A stretch of DNA of 64,000 nucleotides, taken from Agelaius tricolor (Eukaryota; Chordata; Aves; Passeriformes; Icteridae). Positions 11,930 to 22,863 of the stretch are shown piece after piece (the stretch's first letter is position 1; each line of letters starts with the position of its first letter). The DNA lies in contig JALJCS010000038.1 of NCBI GenBank assembly GCA_023055355.1, positions 1,674,001-1,738,000 on the forward strand, read 5' to 3'. The position numbers and the translations under genes are program-made. Under the pieces are notes generated by a model. It was not told where the DNA came from and did not search any database. It was given only the letters and a program-made list of their open reading frames with translations.

Positions 11930-12265
11930 CACACAAACAGCTCGGCTGCTAAAGGCCACGCCGTGACAAAATGCCAATAGCTGTATTTACATTCAATATG
12001 TGCCGCTAATCTCGCCTTCAGGAAGCGTCTGCTGAACCTGCCTGTTCCTTGCCGGGCATCACCTCTTTAATCAGTCTCTTGTTACTGATCGCAGATTGAT
12101 TGCAGTTCCAGTAGCCAATAGGTTTTCCTTTTAATTTTCGGCATCATGTTTAATTAAAGCAGGGTGGGTCCGACCCCATCAAATCATATCAAAGTCTGCC
12201 TAAGCCCCAGGTGAGTGAAAACACCGGCATAAATTATTGATCAATCTTTGCTCAGATTAATCTAT
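11930..12265. promoter_or_regulatory. Candidate conserved noncoding element
   Basis: Repeat-free complex sequence with several developmental transcription-factor-like cores: TAATTAA, CAGATTGATTGCAG, AGCCAATAGG (CCAAT box), TCAATCTTTG and repeated AATCA/GATTAA motifs. It also keeps CpGs (GCCGCTAATCTCGCC), unlike the surrounding decayed sequence. No open frame is supported. The call rests on composition and texture, not alignment. Confidence 0.4.
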
Positions 12266-13538
12266 CACTGCCTCTCCCCGGGCAGTGCAGGACAGAGCTC
12301 GTGAGGTGTTTTGTGGCAGCTCAGGACACTGTGCTGGCCCAGCCAGAGAGATCAAAACTTGCTCCTCAAAGGCATCACATCTCCTCACGCTTTCCTCCCA
12401 GAAAATCCCAGCCCAGGGGCACAGCAGGTGCTGGGAGATGCTGCTAAACTTCCAGAGCTCGTTATCCACTGGGAGGAGGATGCAAACCACAGCGAGAAGC
12501 CAAGATGAAAGAAATCCCCATTTCTGCACAAATGCCAGTCTAAAAGCCCTGGAAGAATGAGTGGTTTTGCCCAGTTTTGGAGGCCCTGGAGCTGCAGGCT
12601 CAGTGGGAGCAATGCTCAGGACAGGAAAACCTTTCTCCCCTGCCCTGCTGTGCAATTCCAAGTGATCCATGGAAAGGCAGCTGGCACCTGGAGGCAGCTC
12701 TGTGTCAGAGGAGATGAGGAGCACAGGAGGTGGCTGTGATGGGCACAGAAAACCAGGCAGACATGGCAGGAGGTGCTGCTGCCCCTCAGCCCGAGCATTT
12801 CCCCCTGTGAGCTCTCTGAGCCAGGAGGGGCTTCTGCTCCTCTGGGGCTGGGCAAGAGCCTGAGCTCAGAAATGATCCAGAAATGCTGAAAACCAACAGA
12901 GCCTTGGAGCACCTGAGAGGTCCTGCGGGGCTCAGGCGGAGCCGGCTGCTCCAGCACTGCAGCTGGAGAGCAAACACGCCTTTGGATGATGAATAAAGAT
13001 GGAGAAGAGGCATTCCTGCTGCTCCCAAGGCTCTCCTGCCTGAATACTAATTGCTGGTCTGAGCTGAGACTGCTTAAAAGCATGTTTGGGGCCAGGGTCT
13101 GGAAGAGACTGCAGTGCATTTGCATCATTCCAGGGAAAAACAGGTGGTTTTGCTGGATTCAGAAAACTTCTGTTCCTGGAGTAAACTTTGGATGCTGCCA
13201 AAGCCCGAGAGGGGTGAAGGGCTGCATAGAAATAGCTGGAGAGTGGGGAAGCAGTGCCAAGAGCATCAGCTCAGCTCGTGAGTCAGCAGCATTAGCTCTC
13301 ACCTCAACAAGCAATCTGCAAATTGTGCAAATCTGCTTTTCACAGTTCACCTAACCTGCGAAATGGCCTCAGATTTACAGCCCCGGTGTTCACGCTTAAA
13401 AACAACTGAGTTAATGAAGAACTGGGAGGGAGGGAGGGGAGGAATGGCACAGAGACAGAGTTTGGGTTTCACCTGGAGCCCTGGCTGGTGCCATCCCCCA
13501 TGAGGGTTTTTCTGTCCCATCCCCACAAACACCTGGGG
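12266..13538. other. Intergenic DNA, nothing recognised
   Basis: No repeat family or gene identified. Open frames up to 170 codons lack familiar motifs. Confidence 0.5.
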
Positions 13539-13544
13539 CTGGTT

Positions 13545-14006
13545 TGTCACCGTCACATTCTCTGAAAAATCCCTTTGCCAGGATTTCTTCTCCTGGGAAG
13601 CTGAGAAGCCTCAGAGAAAAATGAAAACAATAATTACTTGAGTTGCTTCTCCTGTGTCTTGCTGCTTTGGAATGTGGTTTGGACATTGTTTACAAACAGG
13701 TCATTGTTTGACTGGTTTCATGTGAATTGCTTTAACTTAATGTCCAATCACTGTGTCAGGCTCTGAGGAGAGAGTAATGAGTTTTTCATTAGTATCTTGT
13801 TAAGCCTTCTGTAATTGAAATAATTGAAATAATTGAAATAATTGAAATAATTGAAATAATTGAAATAATTGAATAATATCCTTTCTCTATTCTTTAGTAT
13901 AGTTAATATAATATAATATAATATAATATAATATAATAGCCTTCTATGAACATGGAGTCATATTCAATCACTCCTCCCAACAATGAGGGACTCAGAAAAT
14001 ACCACA
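13545..14006 (+). mobile_element. Solo LTR (short family, copy 2) with internal microsatellites
   Basis: Starts TGTCACCGTCACATTC and ends CCACA. The flanks CTGGTT (13539-13544) and CTGATT (14007-14012) are a 6-bp target duplication with one mismatch. It is longer than its relatives because of a ~7-copy AATTGAAAT array (about 13811-13873) and an (ATAAT)n run (about 13905-13937). No coding sequence. Confidence 0.85.
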
Positions 14007-14012
14007 CTGATT

Positions 14013-17000
14013 CCTGAACCAGGCATCTCCTCTGCTTCCCTCTTTTTCCACCTGCTTGCTGCAGCTACAGCCCCATCTGAGGCTGAGCTGGAGGATTCTT
14101 TGATAAGGCAAAGATTTCCAATCCTTTCGGATTAAAACCCTCCCATCATCAGACGCAGGGCGGACAGGGAGATCAGTCTGTGCAAGGAGAGGATGAAAGG
14201 GGCCGTGTTTGCCCTCCCTTTGTAAAGTGCTGAGATCAATACCACGTTTCCACTGGGATAAAAGGGCCAGCTCGGCTGTGGGGAAATTGCTGGGGAAGGA
14301 GGAGGCAGGAGCAGAGTGGAAGGAGCCACCCCAGGGTTTACCTTTAAAGTATTTTTAGCACCGAGCTCAGAAGCAAAAGCTGCAGCTGAAGAGTTCAGAG
14401 CAGGAGGAGTAGAGGACGTGGAGGAGTTACCTTTGTGCAGGGGTCCTGGAGCAGAGCTGGGAATGAGAGGGAGCAGAGGAGAGGGGGGAAAGCTGTGGCA
14501 ATTCCATCTGCTCCTGCACTGAGAACGCATGTGACAGGAGGGTGGTGGCTTTGAAACCCCGCTCAGGGCCTCACCCCTTGGATTTCAGATCTCTGAAAGA
14601 AAACCCATCAGTTCTTCATGCAGGGCTGTGTGTGAGAAGGCATCTGCCAGCCCCATGTGTGTGAAACCCTGGTGTTCAGTAACCCTTGGGTGATGCTCTG
14701 GATCATTTCCAGCTTTTTGTGGAGCTGCTGCATCCCCCGTTGCATTGCTGCACCCTGGGACCTGTCCAAGATCCATGGAAGCCAGTGGAAAACTCCCATT
14801 GGCATCAATCAATCCATGATTAAACAGAGGCTGTAAAGCCTGTGATACCTGAGGGATATAAATATAAATATAACTCCTTTTCAAAATTCACATTTTAAAG
14901 AAATGCAGTTTTCCACGATCAGTAAAAACCCAGCACTGCTTGTTGTGGTGAAGCTCAGGAGGTTGTTCTCCTCATTTCAGGAGACACTGAGCACAAGGAG
15001 GGGGAAAGCTGCTGAAATCTGAGTGCAGACCTGGAGGACAGAGAGGAGCACATGTGCCAAAAGCTCCTCAGAACTCAGGCTGAAGGATGCTTCAAGCCAG
15101 GAGACTCCAGCCCCAACGGCCTTGGAGTGCAATAAACCAAAGACAAGAAACTCTTATTCTTTGCAGCTTCCTTGAAACAACAGGGGAAGAGGACAAAATG
15201 CCAGGTATCCCAGAGTTATTTCTTTGAAATGGGAGCATTAAAAGGACCAGTTTTATCTAAAGGTGATAAAACAACAGAACTCAAATGGCATCCAAGGAGA
15301 CCAAAAGCACATTACTTGGTGCTAGGAGCCTTACAGGAGAAAAGTTCTGCTTGGCACCACAAATTTAAAGTGCAGCTTAAAAACCAGGGACTTCAAGGTG
15401 GGTTTTTTGTTTCTGTTCTGTTTCATTTTTTTAAAAAATAATTACTTTGCCTTTGGAATGCTCTTCAAAAGCTTTGCTTTCTCTACCCAGCAATTCTCAC
15501 ACCGTGCTCGTGCAGAGCCCTGGTGGCACCAGACTTGGGGAAAATAAAGTGAATCCACTTTTAATCTCAAGGGCTGAAGGTGTTAGGTTTTGTTTAAATC
15601 ACCACTATTTAATGTTGAATATTTGCAGCTCTTCTGATAACCAGGGTGAGGGTGTATTGATTTCTCCACCTCGTGCTAGAAGGTGGCTTGTATGAAAAAA
15701 GAGACAACTCAGCTCTTTTCTAGTTCAGAGCCTGCCCATGTTTGACTGTTTTTTAAGCAGCACCCTTTCTCCTCCAAGAAAATCCTTAAAAATATTCACA
15801 GATGAAAACTAAATACCAACCTTTCTGCTGAGTTTTGTAACAGTCCATTAACAGTAAAACAATCAAAAGGATTTTTAACAGAAGCAAATAAACCAGTTTA
15901 ACTGATTCAACAGGAAAGTGAGGGGTCAAATGTGGGATGATACCCAAAGACTTGTGAGGAAATGCACGGTTTTAAAGCTTCTTGAACAAGTTTGGGGATT
16001 TCTGCCTTGCAGAGAGCAGCAGCCCCTGCACATCTGCAAAAGCTCTGTGGGGAGCAGCTGTGCTGATATTGGAGGGCTCACCTGTATTTTCCCAGCACAA
16101 TCAACACGGCTGTCAGGTGAGTTTGGCAGGACTCCCTTCCCTTTCCCCCACTGCTGCTTTAAGGCTGGAAGAATGTCCTGTCACAGCAATTTAAATGTTT
16201 CCCAGCCCGGCCTTTCCACTCTCCTACCTCAGCAATTTGCAGTTTTAATTTCACGGATGTTTGTAATTACAGCAAGGGGCTCAGTGAAAACAAAAAGCAA
16301 ACCAGGAGAGCTTGGCAGCTTTGCTTCTTGGCTTGTTTTGTTGAATACTCTGGGATTAATTTCCTCATGTTTTTCTGTAGGAGAAAAGTACTTAGTACAA
16401 TGAATAATTTGGCTATAACCTTCCAGGGCCGCAGACCCAGGTGGCACCTGAGCTGAGGCCAGCAGCAATCCTGCAGCAGCATCAGTTGCTTCATCCACAG
16501 ATCCAGGGGGGAAAAATCACCCAAAAGCTCAGGGAACCACAGGGGCCCTGAGCAGAGCAGACCTTGATGTGAAGGAGCAGCGTGGTTTCTCTCCCTCCCC
16601 TTAGCTGGGAGCACATTTCTGTCAGAAAACCGAGGTTTGGGAAGCTCAGGATGAAGGGTTTTGGAAGCGTGAGCGTTTCATCAGAGTCACCTCCTGGCTC
16701 AGGAAGAATTCATCACGAGAGCAGGATTGATAGGAGAGCTGGGTAAAACCCCAGAGAAAGAAAACAAAATCTAATTAGGCCTCCTGTTAAGGCTGTGGTT
16801 TAGCAAATTCTGCTCAAATTCAGCATCTCAGGACATCACCTGGCTTTGGCTTGCCCTGCCTGGGCGGGATGCTCTGTCCCCTCCCCAGCCTTTATTCCCT
16901 CCCAGCTCCCATTCTCCTCTGACATTTCCCTTCCCCTCAGGTCCCCAGCAGGTTCCAGCCTCACCAGCTCCAGGAACTGGTGGCTGGCAGAGTTTTTCAT

Positions 17001-17339
17001 CCAGCAGAAAATGAGCAGTGCCCACGGGTCACCTCTGCTGCGGCTGCTCTCGGGATTGTTCCCAACCGAGGGGAGCCCACAGCCCATTGGCACCCCCGAG
17101 CCCCAGCTGGGGACACTGTCAAAAAGCACTCCTGCTTCCTTTTCAGCATTTTAAAGAGGGATTGTCAACAGCAAGGAAAGAAAAAGGGCTAAAAATACCG
17201 TAATGAACCCAAAATGCAGGGAGGAATTGCAGATGGTGAGAGACAAGGGCACGGCAGTGCTGCATGGGCACAGGCTGCTGCTCCCCTCCATCAGCTTTAT
17301 TTTTATACCAAGGCTACAACAAAATTTCCTGCTCATAAT
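14013..17339. other. Intergenic DNA, nothing recognised
   Basis: No known family or gene seen on either strand. Frames of 89-161 codons near 15172-16403 have no recognised similarity. Confidence 0.5.
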
Positions 17340-17540
17340 TCTTCACCTGCAGATGCCAAATGAGCAGCTTGTTGTGAGACTCAGTAGCTGAGACGTTGGT
17401 AGCAGGGGTTAATTGTAATTGGGTACATAAATCCCAGCCCGCATTACTGTCCCTTAGAATCACGTTCTCCACGCAAATATTTGTTCTCATGAATTCGAAA
17501 TGATCTCACCATTAATATTTTTCACATATTTGTTGTTTTC
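17340..17540. promoter_or_regulatory. Candidate conserved noncoding element
   Basis: Repeat-free stretch with GGTTAATTGTAATTGGGTAC, CACGTTCTCCACGC and an AT-rich arm containing CATTAATATT. Texture resembles conserved vertebrate enhancers. No coding potential. Confidence 0.35.
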
Positions 17541-18616
17541 TGGCAATACTCCTGAGCTGATTTGCAGGACTGCTGGAGATGTTGAAGACCAGAGTGGGGC
17601 ACCTTTAAACCCAAAATGCTCAATCTCAGCACCTGAATAACAAAACTTCTCTGTCCTTGATCCTGGTCCTCTGGTTTTCAGAGCAACTTTTTAATCAGCA
17701 CAATCCTGTCTATTACAAGGACTCCCATTTTAAATTAGCCTCCTCATTAACATAGAAAAGTAAATAAAATGAGAAATGCTCAGCTGTCCCTGGGTTCTCC
17801 CAACTCAAAAGACAATAAAAGCCCATTTACATTCCTATGCCATACTTCATTTTTTTTTTTAATCCCCCTTTCATTTTTATGACACAAACCCAGCAATCAG
17901 GTATTAGTGCTGCTGTTGAACTTTACAGAGGATAAAATGCCAGCTGATAAAAAATCCTGCTTGCTGCAGGGACACACCCCTGCCCTTCCAGAGGGTCACT
18001 GCTCTCCTTGTGTTAGCAAGGAGCAAGTCTGGAGACGTCTCTTGTTTTGATCCTTTTCCTTTAAAAGGGAAGAAGAAAGACAACCTCACAAATTCCAACA
18101 AGTTCATGACACACACACACGCCTTTATAGGAACTAATTATCTGATATTGCAGTCACTGTCCCTCAGAGGAAGAGAGGAGACACAAACCAACCAATTCCC
18201 TCCTTACCCCGCTGCTTCCACCCAGGGAATACCCATGGGAAAACCAGCTGCTGTCTGATGTGAAGAAACCCAGCTGAAGCCACCCCTTCCTGTGCTCACC
18301 TGCAGCAAATCTCCTGTTCTGAAGGACACCAGGTGAGTCTGGAACAGCAGCTCTGACTTTGAGTGCAGCATTTGTGGTGAACCAGGGCATTGGAGACTCA
18401 GCTCAGGCTGTGGGATTCAGCTTCCCTGGGACAGCTCCTGCTCAGGGCTGGGGGAGGAGGAGCAGGACATGGCCTGAAGGGCCAAACTCTCTGATGACAC
18501 CTGACTTCAGTCAGCTTGAGGCTGATCTGCCCCCCTCTCGCAGGGATGTGAACTAAACCCATGCAGGGATCTGTGCTGGGGTCACACCAGCAGAGGTGAG
18601 GGTGGCAGGAGGAACT

Positions 18617-18702
18617 TTTGACTGCTTTAACACCTGCAATTAAAGGGTTAATTAATACCTGCAATTAAAGGGTTTGACTGCTTTAACACCTGCAATTTTG
18701 GG
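18617..18702. repeat. Short tandem repeat with ACCTGCAATTAAAGGGTT unit
   Basis: Three units contain ACACCTGCAATT or ATACCTGCAATT, two of them preceded by GACTGCTTTAA. The 20-mer GACTGCTTTAATACCTGCAA recurs alone at 20416-20435, suggesting a small dispersed unit of unknown origin. Confidence 0.75.
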
Positions 18703-19714
18703 TGACAGCTGGGAGGGGACCCTGAGCCCCCTGCCTGACCCCCTCCCTGCCAGGCTCTGCCCCCTCCCGGGGCTCAGCTCTGGATGTGCTGGAGCAAGGG
18801 GCGATGGATCCCCAGGGAGATGCTGGTGGAGAGCCCAGGCACAGGGGTGGGAAGGGGCCCAGTCCTGCACTGCCCTCCATGACAGGGGACTTTTGGAAGG
18901 TTTTTCCACATCTTTGGAATTCACAGCTCTGGAGACACCAGAACAAGCTGTGGAGAGAACGCTCAGGATGGGGATCCTGCCGCACACCAGAACCCCCAGT
19001 CCTGCTCACCCCAAGCAGGGCTGCAGCACCACAGCACAACACAGAGGCTGCTACTGAGAGACAAATATCCTCATATTTAAGCTGCATTTCTACCTTGAAA
19101 AGCAATTTGCAAACCCACAGAGCGATTCTGACAAGCCTCACTGAAACCACGTTCTGAGTTTGCAAGAAAGATGCTTTTACCCACCTGCCAGCGCTGGGAT
19201 TCATCATCATCAGGCCTTCAAAGTGCTCTACAAGGCAACCCAGCTCTCACATTTGCAGAATTCCAGTGGCTTTTGGAGCATGGGGTGGATGAAGCCTTCA
19301 GGGAGTTTAGCCAAGGATGTAAATTTGGGATAGAAGAAGCTGCAGGAGCCCTGTCAGGTACCCAGAGCCCAGTTGGTGTGGCCAGAGCTGCTGCATTGCT
19401 ATGATGGGATTCCACTCACTCTTAAAATTTAAAGCTGTTTGGGAGAGGCCAAAGAGGAAAGGGAAACCTTTCCTACGTGTTCTTGAAGCCCTTCTCCAAA
19501 AGGTTTAGCTTTGAAATGGGACCACACCAACAGCATTCACTCTCTTGCTGCATTCCTGGGTAAAAAACTTCCCTGTGGATTCCTCTGGCTGCTGCACAGC
19601 ACCAGTTAACCCAGAGCCTAATGCAAAAAATGTATTTGTTTCTGGGCAGACGTTAAAAACTTTGGGAAAAGGCAACAAATATACAAGAAAGGAAAGAGAA
19701 CTAAAAGGCTTTGG

Positions 19715-20005
19715 TTAGAAAATTAAAGTTGTTTGCCATGGCTTGATGGCTTAATCAGTCGATCAATATTTTTCACAGGGCAGGCGGGGAGGGAGCCATG
19801 AGCTGTGATGAAAAATGCATGAGGGGACAAGGGAGACCTGGGAGTAGAAAATTAAAAAGTCAGCCTGTTACATTTGTCCAATATTGGCAGAGAAATTAAA
19901 GCAGTTTGGGGAGGGAAAGGGGAGCGGCTGCGGATCTGCTGCGGGTTCCCTTCACCAGAGAAACGTGGACATTAATTAAGTTGCTTTCTTAGCAAAAAGA
20001 TGGAT
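19715..20005. promoter_or_regulatory. Candidate conserved noncoding element
   Basis: Contains TTAATCAGTCGATCAATATT, TTGTCCAATATTGGCAGAG (with a CCAATATTGG palindrome) and GACATTAATTAAGTTGC, separated by a GGGGAGCGGCTGCGG segment. Repeat-free and non-coding. Assigned by texture only. Confidence 0.35.
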
Positions 20006-22399
20006 TTTGTAACCTTTAGCACTCGCCAGCACCACGAGCACAGCAGGAAGGGTTTGCAAAGGGAAAATAGAAGGGATTTCTTGCCAGAGGAGCAGGCTGG
20101 GCTCAGGGAGGTGACACCAAGGGACAGTGCCCAGGGCCAGGGGCTGCAGCAGGAGGGAGCTGGATGGACCCTGCACAGGAACAACCACACTGGGATGATT
20201 CAGCTCTGCCACAGCCAGAGCCACCACAGCAGCTCTTCTTTCTGCATCAGCATCACTTTCTTTTTCTTTCTCTGCTCAGTTTGGCCACTCCTGGTTCTGC
20301 TGGCCTTGCAGAAATGAGGATAAGGACAAGTGCAGGCCTGGAAGATGCTCTGGAAGAGGCGAGAGCCAACCACTCCTTATGGATCACAGCCCTTGGTGTT
20401 TGCCTTAGAGACTGGGACTGCTTTAATACCTGCAACAAACTCCAGTGGTAAAGAGAAAAGTCACTCATTCTTCAATTAAACTGGTTTTGGTCACCCATCC
20501 TTTCTAAGGGTGACAAAAATAATTATGATGTCCAGTATCCAAAACTGAGAAAAACCACAGAAATTCTGTGACTGTGAGAATGGCTCTGTGCTTAGGAATG
20601 ACCTCCCAGTTTCCAGCCCTCACACTGAGAGCAGCCTCTGCTTTCCTTGGGAATCCACATCCCAGGGATAACCAGGCACTGCCACCAGGCTCTGGACTGC
20701 ACAGACTGAATCCAAACTGCTGGAACTCCTGAGCTGAGTCTCACTCCCCCAAATATTGGAAAATATTCCAACCTGCTGCCCTTCAAGGCCTGCAGGGACA
20801 GAACTCCAAGATCCTGATCCCTCTGCTGTGGTTAAGGGAGAAGGGATGTGACAAAGGGGTTTGTGTTGCACTTCAGTAAAACAAATTATTTTTGTACTGA
20901 GGTATTTAAAAGTGAATTCTGTGACTCTCCATCACACTCCCCAGTTACAGGTTTAAAATTTCAGGCTCAATTAACAGACCTGGACAACGCTGTTTTCTGC
21001 AACTAATTATCTCCAAATGCCAAGACACGATTCCACACACGGTACTTTTGTGAACCTCAGGATTTGCTTTCTGCACCATTATTTAAGCATAAACAGAAGG
21101 GAGCAGCCAGCAGTGCCTAAAGCAGGTTGGATATCATATTATGACCTTTATAGTAACAAAAAAAAAAAAAATGCTTATGCTATCAGAAAGCCAGGCCTTC
21201 TAATTAGCACAGGAACAGGATGGAGAGTGGGGCTGATTATTTCCAAGGCTTGGGCTCATCCAAGATGCAAACGTTGTTCTGTCTTGGCTGATCTTTGGAC
21301 TGAGAAGGCTGCTTGGGTCAAATAACAGCACAAAAAGTTTTCATTAGGTAATCCAGCTGCAGCTGGGTTTGAAATGGCCATTATCCCACTGCTTTGGTAA
21401 TTCTTCTCTTTGGTGACTGGGAATGTTAATATGGAAAAAAAAATTAGATCTCATTATTAACATGCTCAAACACACGTTCTCATCCTTCACACACAATGCT
21501 GTGCCTCCACAGTCATAAACATGGAATTTCTTTCAATTTCTCTCTCCTTCATATGAGCCAGTCCTGCAACAGAAGCTTGTCCAAAGGCAGAAGGAACCTC
21601 AAAAATGACTCTGCAGCACTGTCCATTTATTTGACACCTAATAGAGTGACAAGGGTCCTCCAGAGCTCCCCTTCCCAGCTCCCAGCTCAGCTGATTACTG
21701 AAGCCTTTGTGGTTTGCAGCAGCAAAAGGTGGGAATGAGAGTGGAATTAATCAAATTGGCTGTCAGGGGGTGACACAGGAGAGCAAAACACCAGAGGAGA
21801 GACTTCACCCACGACACCCCCGGGCTGGGACAGGAGCAGGGACCCTTCCCTGTGTCTGGGGAAAGGAAAAGCAGCCAAGGCTCATAGAATGAACCCTCCC
21901 ATCCCTTCCAAGCTCAGGGATTGCTGGGAGGGATCCTGCTCTTCTCCAGTGTGTTCCATGTACATTTTAAATCATTTAGGAAACACGCTGGATATCTGTG
22001 CTGCAGAAACTCTGCTTTAGGGCTGAATTATTTCAGTTGTAGAACACGACTGTCACTGCTCATCACACGTTTTCTAACCACTTAATACATGCAGATTTTG
22101 TTAACATTTCTCATTACAATTTCAGTAAAGGGAAACATCTGTTTCCCCCCCCGCCTTAGAAAGTTACACTGCATCTTCCAAGCTGCCACATGCCTTTGAA
22201 ATTCTGTGTTTAATCAATGCCATAATCTCCTCTTCCATAAAAATACCCCAGCATTCAGATAAGCAGCCTTGCAACAATTCCCCCTCCCAACATTTCAGCA
22301 TGTTTAAATGTTTCCAGTTTTCCTGAAGAAAAGAGCAGCACTGAAAAATCCACACTAAACCCAAAGGTTTTGCTGACCAAACAGCGAAACAAACAGCAC
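20006..22399. other. Intergenic DNA downstream of MED27, nothing recognised
   Basis: The sequence becomes more AT-rich toward the MED27 end. Apart from the GACTGCTTTAATACCTGCAA copy at 20416, no element is recognised. Confidence 0.55.
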
Positions 22400-22418
22400 G
22401 AATTTTGAGAATACAAAA

Positions 22419-22424
22419 TTTATT
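22419..22424 (-). terminator. MED27: MED27 polyadenylation signal AATAAA
   Basis: Canonical hexamer on the minus strand, about 305 nt after the stop codon. A GT-rich downstream element follows at about 22400-22378. No earlier AATAAA lies between the stop and this site. Confidence 0.72.
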
Positions 22425-22552
22425 TCAAGCTTATAAAAGTCCTCAGCATTGCGAATTCTGTCACAAAACGTAAACTGTACAATGGATATTTTCACTAAAG
22501 TTTGGAGTAATGATAATTACTGCCAGATCTTCTCAGGCAGACCATTTCAGAT

Positions 22553-22570
22553 CACACACACACACACACA
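22553..22570. repeat. (CA)9 microsatellite in the MED27 3' UTR
   Basis: Reads (TG)9 in the mRNA sense, about 160-175 nt after the stop codon. Confidence 0.95.
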
Positions 22571-22728
22571 GAGAGCTTCTCCTGCAGGATGGATCAGTCT
22601 CACATGTGCCTCGCAGATGGCTGCTCCAGAGTCAAAGGTTTCAGTGCAGCCTCTCTGCTCAGGACAGGGAGGTTCAGAGTGGAGCCACCAGGGCTGTCCC
22701 AAGGCCCAGTGCTGGCTCCCCTGGGCCC

Positions 22729-22863
22729 CTACTGCCTGCAGGTGTCGTGGAAAGCCTCGAGGGTTCGGAAGTCCCTCCACGTGGGTGGGAGGCCATCCTG
22801 CAGGAACTTCCCACAGCGCTGGCACGGAGCCTGGAACAGCTTTATGTAACTCCTTAACCAGGT
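22729..22863 (-). CDS. MED27: MED27 terminal coding exon with stop codon
   Basis: A 135-nt coding portion: 44 codons plus TAG at 22731-22729. The acceptor is CCTTTTCCTTGCAG. The peptide starts TWLRSYIKLFQAPCQRCGKF and ends LEAFHDTCRQ, the conserved C-terminus of MED27 (about residues 268-311). It contains the CxxC pair (PCQRCGKF) and a later Cys near the end, which give the family its zinc-ribbon-like, Cys-rich tail. The length and the terminal residues match the vertebrate family, so the stop is authentic. The same exon continues into the 3' untranslated region. Confidence 0.98.
   Translation of the reverse strand, partial: TWLRSYIKLFQAPCQRCGKFLQDGLPPTWRDFRTLEAFHDTCRQ

Larger units (their letters stand above)
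22400..22728 (-). other. MED27: MED27 3' untranslated region
   Basis: This is the sequence between the MED27 stop and the inferred cleavage site. The first AATAAA met on the minus strand after the stop is at 22424-22419. A GT-rich stretch (GTGCTGTTTGTTTCGCTG) follows within about 20-45 bases and suits a downstream element. A (TG)9 tract on the mRNA strand (22570-22553) lies inside. The UTR would be about 305-335 nt. Longer alternative ends cannot be excluded. Confidence 0.7.

Noticed and set aside
11012..11934. Overlapping minus-strand open frames up to 302 codons with a repeated GMGIWCPG-like motif
   Set aside because: The motif comes from the 56-bp minisatellite read in different frames. 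No domain, splice context or start context supports a gene.
15172..16403. Plus-strand frames of 89 and 161 codons, considered as a pseudogene
   Set aside because: No recognisable protein similarity and no poly-A or splice signature.
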